From Anaerolineales bacterium (GTDB lineage: Bacteria; Chloroflexota; Anaerolineae; Anaerolineales; UBA4823): a stretch of 56,403 bases of DNA. Of this stretch, positions 51,426-56,403 are shown one piece after another. The DNA lies in assembly GCA_020060465.1 (NCBI GenBank), contig JAGVAD010000027.1, positions 1 to 56,403 of the forward strand, given 5' to 3'. The position numbers and the translations under genes were made by a program. The first letter of the stretch is position 1. Every line of letters begins with the position of its first letter. The notes under the pieces were generated by a model that saw only the letters and a list, made by a program, of their open reading frames with translations, made no database searches and was not told where the DNA came from.

Positions 51426-53615
51426 ATGTTGCGCAAAATCCGAGCCTTTCTACGCCGCACGTCCATTCCCCAGCGTATCATCCTGGGCATGGTGTTCTTG
51501 GTGTTGATTACGGTGCTCTTAATTAGCTTGCCAGCCGTTGGAGCAAGCTGGCGTCAACTCGAACAACAAGTTTGGCTGCGCGTTCAAAACTCCCAGTCCG
51601 CCACTCAGGCTTTATACCATGCTGAACGAACTCGTCTGATCAATATCACCGCGCTCATTGCCAAGCGCCCAACGCTTTGCGCCCTGCTACAATCAGGCGA
51701 TGAGCAATCAATGAGAAGTTATCTGGCAAATATCCAAAAAGATGCAGAGATAGATCTGCTCCTCGTTGTCGATTCAAGAGGAAATAGTTATGGCGCGGCT
51801 CAAACGAACTTCCCCTCCGCCAATACTATGATCGCAGATCGAGAACTACCATTCTCTGACTTTATCTCACTGAATGATCCACCGAATGTTCCGCCCCGCC
51901 TGCTGATCGTCGCGGCCGATAAAGTTCGCCCCCCGGACACATGCCATCTTGAAGTGGACAGTTGGCTAATCGTCGCTCGTGAGATCAATCGCGAGTTCAT
52001 GCGAACGCTGGCGGCAAACACGGGCATGGCGCAAAGCATTATCATTGGCAAGCGACGCGTCGCGGTCAGTTTGAACGAGATGTTGAGTTGGCCGCTGGAT
52101 CTTGACGCCACCGAGAGAGTCATTCGCACCCAAACCACCTGTTGCACTTTCGCCTCCGCCGAAGGCGAGGATTACTATGTAGGACTTGCACCCCTCATTG
52201 ACGCCAACGGCCATGTGGTTGCCGTCAGCGAAACCGCTCTATCAGGAAGAGAGATTCGCCGCCGTGTAATCTATATTGTCGCTTTGCTCATCGGCATTGG
52301 AATGACCGTAGCACTGGTGGGTTCTATTCTGGCTATGATACTCACCCGCCTGATTACTCGCCCCCTGTTTAGCCTGGCAGAGGCAGCAAAACGGATAGAC
52401 TCCGGGGATCTAGAAACCCCAATTTTCTATGATTATGGCGTGCCAGAAATAGACCAACTGGCGCGCCAACTCGACCGCGCACGACGAGATTTACGACAAA
52501 CGCTACAAATCACTCAGCGCGAGATGAAACATATGGAACGCTTGTTGAGCGCGGTGCGCGAAGGAGTGATTGCAATTGATGAAAACGAGCGCATTACCTA
52601 TTTCAGTCCAGACGCTGAAAGTATTCTGGGTTACCGCGCCCTGGATGTACTTCAAAGGCACTATATGCAAGTCTTTCGGCCCGCCCCCGGAGAAGCCTTT
52701 ACCCTGCGCGAACTGCTTCAAACACCGCAATCTGCTACGTCCCCTCAACATATCATGATTCTCGATGCGCATGACCAGCCCGTTACTTTGGCGGTGCTTG
52801 TCTCTTGGCTCAACAACCAGAGCGCGACAGGGTATCCTCGTGAACGTGTGGTGGTGTTGCGCGATGTCAGCGAGGAAGAAGCGGTCAACCGGCTGCGTTG
52901 TAATTTCCTGGCCAATGTGGCGCATGAATTTCGCACGCCGCTCTCAGGCATCATTGCCACCACGGAAATGTTGGTTGAAAATAGCGCCAACCTGACTACA
53001 GATGAGTTGACCGATCTGGCGAACATGATTCGCCTGAGCATCTCTCACATGCAAATGCTCGTGGACAACCTGCTGGAGAGCGCGGCAATGGACGCCGGTT
53101 GCTTCCGCTTACGCCCTCGCCCAATTCGCCTTCAAGATGCTTTGGACAACGCCGCTACATTGGTGGCGCCCTTGCTCAAACGTCGAGCTCAAGAATTGCA
53201 CGTGAATTCCTCTGATGAAACGCTCACACTTTGGGCAGATCCTGAGCGCCTGGCGCAGGTGATCGTTAATCTATTGATGAATGCTAGTAAGTTTGGCCCA
53301 ACTGGCTCGCCGATCACTGTTTCCGTTGAGCCAGGCTTCAACTCGGTTACGCTGGCAGTGTTGGATTGTGGCCCAGGATTGCCTGCAGAGCGTTATTCCG
53401 AGCTATTCAACCGCTTTGTCACCGGCGACCAGCCCAGTGGAGCGCAATATGGGATCGGGCTGGGGCTTTCGGTCGTCAAAGCCATCGTGGAAGCGCATGG
53501 TGGACAGGTGGGCGCCGAGAACAGAGCAGAGGGCGGCGCACGGGTGTGGTTCACCCTTCCGCTCAAGCCGCAAGACGAGCATGGAGCAGACCATGACCAG
53601 AATCCTCGTTGTTGA
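51426..53615 (+). CDS. Sensor histidine kinase with Cache-like, HAMP and PAS domains
   Basis: A 729-residue membrane kinase. Order: cytoplasmic tail, TM1 (about 18-43), an extracytoplasmic Cache-like sensor (about 45-280), TM2 (about 283-312), HAMP, a PAS domain (about 375-480), HisKA with the phospho-acceptor His500 in NVAHEFRTPLSG, and HATPase with NLLMNASKFGP (N box), DCGPGLP (G1) and GIGLGLSVVKAIVEAHGG (G2). The signal is unknown. It overlaps the response regulator gene by 23 bases and no doubt works with it. Confidence 0.94.
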   Translation: MLRKIRAFLRRTSIPQRIILGMVFLVLITVLLISLPAVGASWRQLEQQVWLRVQNSQSATQALYHAERTRLINITALIAKRPTLCALLQSGDEQSMRSYLANIQKDAEIDLLLVVDSRGNSYGAAQTNFPSANTMIADRELPFSDFISLNDPPNVPPRLLIVAADKVRPPDTCHLEVDSWLIVAREINREFMRTLAANTGMAQSIIIGKRRVAVSLNEMLSWPLDLDATERVIRTQTTCCTFASAEGEDYYVGLAPLIDANGHVVAVSETALSGREIRRRVIYIVALLIGIGMTVALVGSILAMILTRLITRPLFSLAEAAKRIDSGDLETPIFYDYGVPEIDQLARQLDRARRDLRQTLQITQREMKHMERLLSAVREGVIAIDENERITYFSPDAESILGYRALDVLQRHYMQVFRPAPGEAFTLRELLQTPQSATSPQHIMILDAHDQPVTLAVLVSWLNNQSATGYPRERVVVLRDVSEEEAVNRLRCNFLANVAHEFRTPLSGIIATTEMLVENSANLTTDELTDLANMIRLSISHMQMLVDNLLESAAMDAGCFRLRPRPIRLQDALDNAATLVAPLLKRRAQELHVNSSDETLTLWADPERLAQVIVNLLMNASKFGPTGSPITVSVEPGFNSVTLAVLDCGPGLPAERYSELFNRFVTGDQPSGAQYGIGLGLSVVKAIVEAHGGQVGAENRAEGGARVWFTLPLKPQDEHGADHDQNPRC

Positions 53616-54282
53616 AGACGACCTCGCCCTGGCGGATGTGCTGGCCTTTACGCTGCGGCGCGCCGGCTTTGAAGTCCATCTCGCACACGACGGACGAACT
53701 GCACTGGCCTTATTCTTGAAAGAAAAACCTGATCTGATCGTGCTGGATTGGACGCTTCCGAATATGGATGGATTAGAAGTCTGCACGCGTGTGCGCGCCG
53801 AGTCGAATACGCCGATCATGATGTTGACAGTACGCAACGCAGATGAAGACGTAATTGCCGCACTGGAAGCCGGGGCTGATGAATATGTCACCAAACCCTT
53901 CAGCCTGCGCCAACTCATCGCCCGCATTCGATCGCTCTTGCGTCGCACGATTGGCGAGCCTCACGAGGTTCTGAACGCCGGGCCGCTTTCGCTCAATCTA
54001 GAGCGCCGCGAAGCTCGATGGAACGAGCACCCGCCAATTCATCTCACCCGGCTGGAAATGCGCCTGTTGATGGCATTGATACAGAACGCAGATCGAGTGA
54101 TGACCACGGAAAGCCTGATCACCCGCGTTTGGGGACCTGAGGGGGCTACCCATGAAATGCTCAAACAACTCATTTATCGCCTGCGCAATAAAATTGAACC
54201 CGAACCTGGTGCGTCGACATTGATCGAGACCATTCCTCACGTCGGCTACGTCTTGAACACGCCTTCAAACCAACACCCATAA
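53593..54282 (+). CDS. Response regulator, OmpR/PhoB family
   Basis: A 229-residue transcription factor. The receiver domain (1 to about 120) has the acidic pocket EDD (9-10), phospho-acceptor Asp52 in IVLDWTLPNMDG and Lys in YVTKPFS. The C-terminal winged helix (about 130-225) matches OmpR/PhoB: LTRLEMRLLMALIQNADRV and YRLRNKIEPEP. The ATG at 53593 is chosen because GGAG stands 6 bases before it; the upstream ATG at 53581 lacks a site. Phased GTTAC repeats just downstream of the gene may be its own operator. Confidence 0.94.
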   Translation: MTRILVVEDDLALADVLAFTLRRAGFEVHLAHDGRTALALFLKEKPDLIVLDWTLPNMDGLEVCTRVRAESNTPIMMLTVRNADEDVIAALEAGADEYVTKPFSLRQLIARIRSLLRRTIGEPHEVLNAGPLSLNLERREARWNEHPPIHLTRLEMRLLMALIQNADRVMTTESLITRVWGPEGATHEMLKQLIYRLRNKIEPEPGASTLIETIPHVGYVLNTPSNQHP

Positions 54283-54329
54283 AGCGCCGATCCCACGCAT
54301 TGACCGTCTGAGATTCCGCTTCTCGAAGC

Positions 54330-54388
54330 GTAACATAAAAGTTAGATTTGTTACTAATATGTTACTGGCTTGCTATTGATTTTGTTAC
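54330..54388 (+). promoter_or_regulatory. Phased GTTAC repeats, putative response-regulator binding sites
   Basis: GTTAC occurs at 54350, 54361 and 54384, GTTAG at 54341, and an inverted copy (GTAAC) at 54330. The spacing of 11 and 23 bases places the direct copies on one face of the helix, like PhoB/OmpR boxes. A TATAAA at 54397-54402 lies just downstream and could be the -10 box of the gene at 54521. Confidence 0.5.
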
Positions 54389-54520
54389 CTGCCAGCTATA
54401 AATTGATTGTTAAGGGAATTTGTTCAAACAATTGAATGAAGCCACAGGCTCAAACGGGTAGTTGTTGAACCGTCTTTAGGATCCGCTTCGAAGTCGCCCG
54501 CGGTTCAGGAGGAAACAGCG

Positions 54521-55126
54521 ATGGGTACAAAATTTTCTGAGCGGAACGCTGTACGTCTATACAGATACCCTGTTGCCAGCGCAGACATCTACCACTGTGA
54601 AGTGAACCAGCGCGAAATATTTATCTGCGACGACCCAGTGCGAGGTTTTCGCATATGGGGCGAGATCCCGGATCTGGGTAGCGTCTCTGCGGTAAATCTC
54701 TGTCAGATTTTCCTGGAATACGCCATGTACTGCCAAACCTGGCGCGATTCGTTAAAGGCGCGTCAGACTATGCAAAGCTTTGCCGAAGACCTTGGCATAG
54801 CCCTGGCGAATTATTTCAAAAATCATCCAGCGGCAGCGTTAGCCGCCAACATTGGCGTATGCGCTCTGGAATGCATTCTCGAATCCATGGATGCGCATTT
54901 CACCGTCGAGCAAATCGGACCTGAGCTGAACTTCACCGTAATGGGTTGTCCGGTATTGGATACCGCCAGGCGCTCCGGCTTATTAGAGGTGGAGCTGGCG
55001 CATTATGGAGTCAACGTGTTGTGTCAGAGCCTCATCCGCGCCATAGACCCCAACCTCGTCATTCATGCACCTGAAAACACTCTGGCAAAGCACATCTATT
55101 CAATTGGCGCGCCGGTTTACGCTTAG
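54521..55126 (+). CDS. Hypothetical protein upstream of a formate/nitrite transporter
   Basis: A 201-residue soluble protein without signal peptide or membrane segment. AGGAGG lies 8 bases before the ATG, so expression should be good. It contains seven Cys residues, several in the middle (NLCQIFLEYAMYCQTW, GVCALECILESM), and a C-terminal part (SGLLEVELAHYGVNVLCQSL) somewhat like sensor domains that bind small ligands. No family is recognised with confidence. It is followed after 52 bases by the transporter gene and may be co-regulated with it by the two-component system upstream. Confidence 0.7.
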   Translation: MGTKFSERNAVRLYRYPVASADIYHCEVNQREIFICDDPVRGFRIWGEIPDLGSVSAVNLCQIFLEYAMYCQTWRDSLKARQTMQSFAEDLGIALANYFKNHPAAALAANIGVCALECILESMDAHFTVEQIGPELNFTVMGCPVLDTARRSGLLEVELAHYGVNVLCQSLIRAIDPNLVIHAPENTLAKHIYSIGAPVYA

Positions 55127-55178
55127 CAGGAACACCTGCAAGATGTCTATTCAATTCCCATGAGGAGACAATCAGCGT

Positions 55179-56090
55179 ATGAGCGTTGAGATCTCTTTTG
55201 ACGCTTTGATGCCCCCTGCCATGGCAAACAAAGCCACAGAAACGGGGGTTAGAAAAGCCTCGCTGGATGGCGCCAGCATGTTGATGTTAGCCGTCCTGGC
55301 GGGCGCTTTCATTGCCATGGGAGCAATCTTTGCCACCACGGTGAGCGCAGGCTGCGCTTCGCTGCCGTATGGCATTGTTCGTTTACTCTCTGGCCTGACC
55401 TTCTCCATAGGCCTGATTATGGTAATTGTAGCTGGCTCAGAACTTTTCACCGGCAACAACTTGATCGTCATGGCTTTTGCCAGCGGACGGATTACTCTGA
55501 GCGCATTGTTGCGTAATTGGATCATTGTCTATTTGGGTAATTTCCTGGGATCATTGGCAACCGCCTATCTGATGTTTTTGACCAAGCAATACACTTTCGG
55601 CAACGGCGCTGTCGGTCTGACGGCGTTGAACATTGGGGAAGCGAAGACCAGCCTAGAATTTATCCAGGCCATCGCATTGGGTGTGTTCTGCAATGCTTTG
55701 GTCTGTATCGCAGTATGGATGTGCTTTAGCGCCCGCAACACTGTGGACAAGATCCTGACCATCATCCCGCCCATCTCAGCCTTTGTAGCCGCCGGGTTTG
55801 AACACAGTGTGGCGAACATGTATTTCATCCCTATGGCTCTGTTCATCAAGTATATGGGAGCGCCAAAATTCTTCGAGGCAATCCAAAAGACCCCGGCGGA
55901 TTTTCCCCATCTCACCTGGGGCAACTTCTTTTTTGCCAACCTGCTGCCTGTAACCATAGGAAACATCATTGGCGGGGCGCTCATGGTCGGGCTGGTTTAT
56001 TGGTTTATCTACCTGCGTCAGGCAAGACAGCCCTCAGCAAAGACCACACCCGGTGCTACACAGACCGAAGCAGTTGTCCATTCACGCTGA
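55179..56090 (+). CDS. Formate/nitrite transporter (FNT family)
   Basis: A 303-residue membrane channel with six hydrophobic segments. FNT features: AGAFIAMGAIFATTVSAG in the first helix region, GLIMVIVAGSELFTGNNLIV (the Leu/Phe-rich break and SELFTGN motif), LGVFCNALVCIAVWM and GFEHSVANMYFIPM with the central His of the pore. Formate, nitrite or hydrosulfide are possible substrates. GAGGAG lies 11 bases before the ATG. A strong terminator follows. Confidence 0.93.
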   Translation: MSVEISFDALMPPAMANKATETGVRKASLDGASMLMLAVLAGAFIAMGAIFATTVSAGCASLPYGIVRLLSGLTFSIGLIMVIVAGSELFTGNNLIVMAFASGRITLSALLRNWIIVYLGNFLGSLATAYLMFLTKQYTFGNGAVGLTALNIGEAKTSLEFIQAIALGVFCNALVCIAVWMCFSARNTVDKILTIIPPISAFVAAGFEHSVANMYFIPMALFIKYMGAPKFFEAIQKTPADFPHLTWGNFFFANLLPVTIGNIIGGALMVGLVYWFIYLRQARQPSAKTTPGATQTEAVVHSR

Positions 56091-56136
56091 CGCAGAGAAT
56101 CCTCCGAGTCTGATTTTCGTCTCAACGAACCAACGG

Positions 56137-56172
56137 AACTGGGGCTGTGCTTTTTCAGGCACAGCCCCAGTT
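56137..56172. terminator. Strong terminator hairpin, probably bidirectional
   Basis: AACTGGGGCTGTGC and GCACAGCCCCAGTT form a perfect 14-pair stem around TTTTTCAG. On the plus strand ATTTTCACCTCTTTC follows. It lies between the convergent ends of the FNT gene and the next minus-strand gene. Confidence 0.85.
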
Positions 56173-56212
56173 ATTTTCACCTCTTTCTAGCGGCTAATCC
56201 GCTTACTTCATC

Positions 56213-56403
56213 TCATCGAGTTGAGCTGAACTCATCGAAGTAGTACACCCCGCTGCTGCCGATGTCAATCCCTGACACCCCGCCCAAGCGTACACTCTCG
56301 ATGTTGCGCGTGTCGTTGTCTATGCCGATGATCACGTAGCGCTGCACCCCGTCCAGCCACAACTCCAACACCCCATCGTTCGCCCCTGCCCCCGTCGCCG
56401 CTC
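56213..56403 (-). CDS. C-terminal part of a LamG/concanavalin-like surface protein (partial)
   Basis: The minus strand is open from the window edge to TGA at 56213-56215, about 62 codons. It reads NDGVLELWLDGVQRYVIIG, then NIESVRLGGVSGIDIGSSG and VYYFDEF, which is the end of a laminin-G-like jelly roll (the typical GVLELWLDG and YYFDEF strands). The main part of the gene lies outside the window. Such domains occur in secreted or surface proteins. Confidence 0.75.
   Translation of the reverse strand, partial: AATGAGANDGVLELWLDGVQRYVIIGIDNDTRNIESVRLGGVSGIDIGSSGVYYFDEFSSTR

Overview
The window looks like chromosomal DNA of a member of the Chloroflexota (probably Anaerolineae). This rests on gene content, not on any search: a SEDS protein fused to a transpeptidase-like domain, FhaA/FhaB homologues, M29 aminopeptidases, a subtilase ending in NWGSV repeats, and many Thr/Pro-rich lipoproteins. 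Gene density is high, coding GC is moderate to high, and AT-rich TATAAT boxes stand out sharply. No rRNA, tRNA, CRISPR array or intact insertion sequence was seen.

Layout. 1-7767: a dipeptide/oligopeptide-type ABC importer (binding protein, two permeases, two ATPases) continuing into a DUF917 protein and an M29-like metal enzyme, followed by a methyltransferase. 8.5-12.5 kb: small membrane and zinc-ribbon proteins, a chromate-transporter remnant, a Rieske protein, and a DUF1573-like membrane-anchored protein whose frame is interrupted by TGA directly after a Cys codon. A hairpin placed like a bacterial SECIS follows that TGA, so this is a strong selenoprotein candidate. 12.5-20.6 kb: a lipoprotein, a tandem universal stress protein, a LytM-like protein, an AmpS aminopeptidase, a phosphatase and an NAD-binding protein. 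Two tandem repeat arrays here (189-bp x3 and 46-bp x7) share CACAGAG-type cores. 20.6-31.5 kb: TypA/BipA, a ferritin-VIT fusion, an esterase, small membrane proteins and a very large secreted M4 metallopeptidase.

31.8-38.7 kb: an RRM RNA-binding protein with a terminator inside its leader, a PAC2 protein, a run of small proteins leading to a CDP-alcohol phosphatidyltransferase and Lgt, and an ABC-2 exporter. 38.7-43.4 kb: an HNH endonuclease, a decayed transposase-like gene, then two c-di-GMP-I riboswitch aptamers in series plus an intrinsic terminator. These stand upstream of a secreted subtilase and a membrane diguanylate cyclase that has an intact GGEEF and an RxxD inhibition site. The cyclase that makes the second messenger therefore appears to lie under the control of a sensor for that messenger.

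43.4-56.4 kb: tyrosyl-tRNA synthetase; a minus-strand run fhaA-fhaB-mtnP-SEDS/PBP in which the transpeptidase part has lost its catalytic motifs; an MFS transporter; and a two-component system. The last pair is followed by phased GTTAC repeats upstream of an unknown gene and a formate/nitrite transporter. The window ends inside a minus-strand gene for a LamG-like surface protein.

Several genes (PAC2, the transposase-like gene, a small membrane protein, a PH-like protein) have a perfect TATAAT only 6-10 bases before the ATG. This suggests that leaderless mRNAs are common here.
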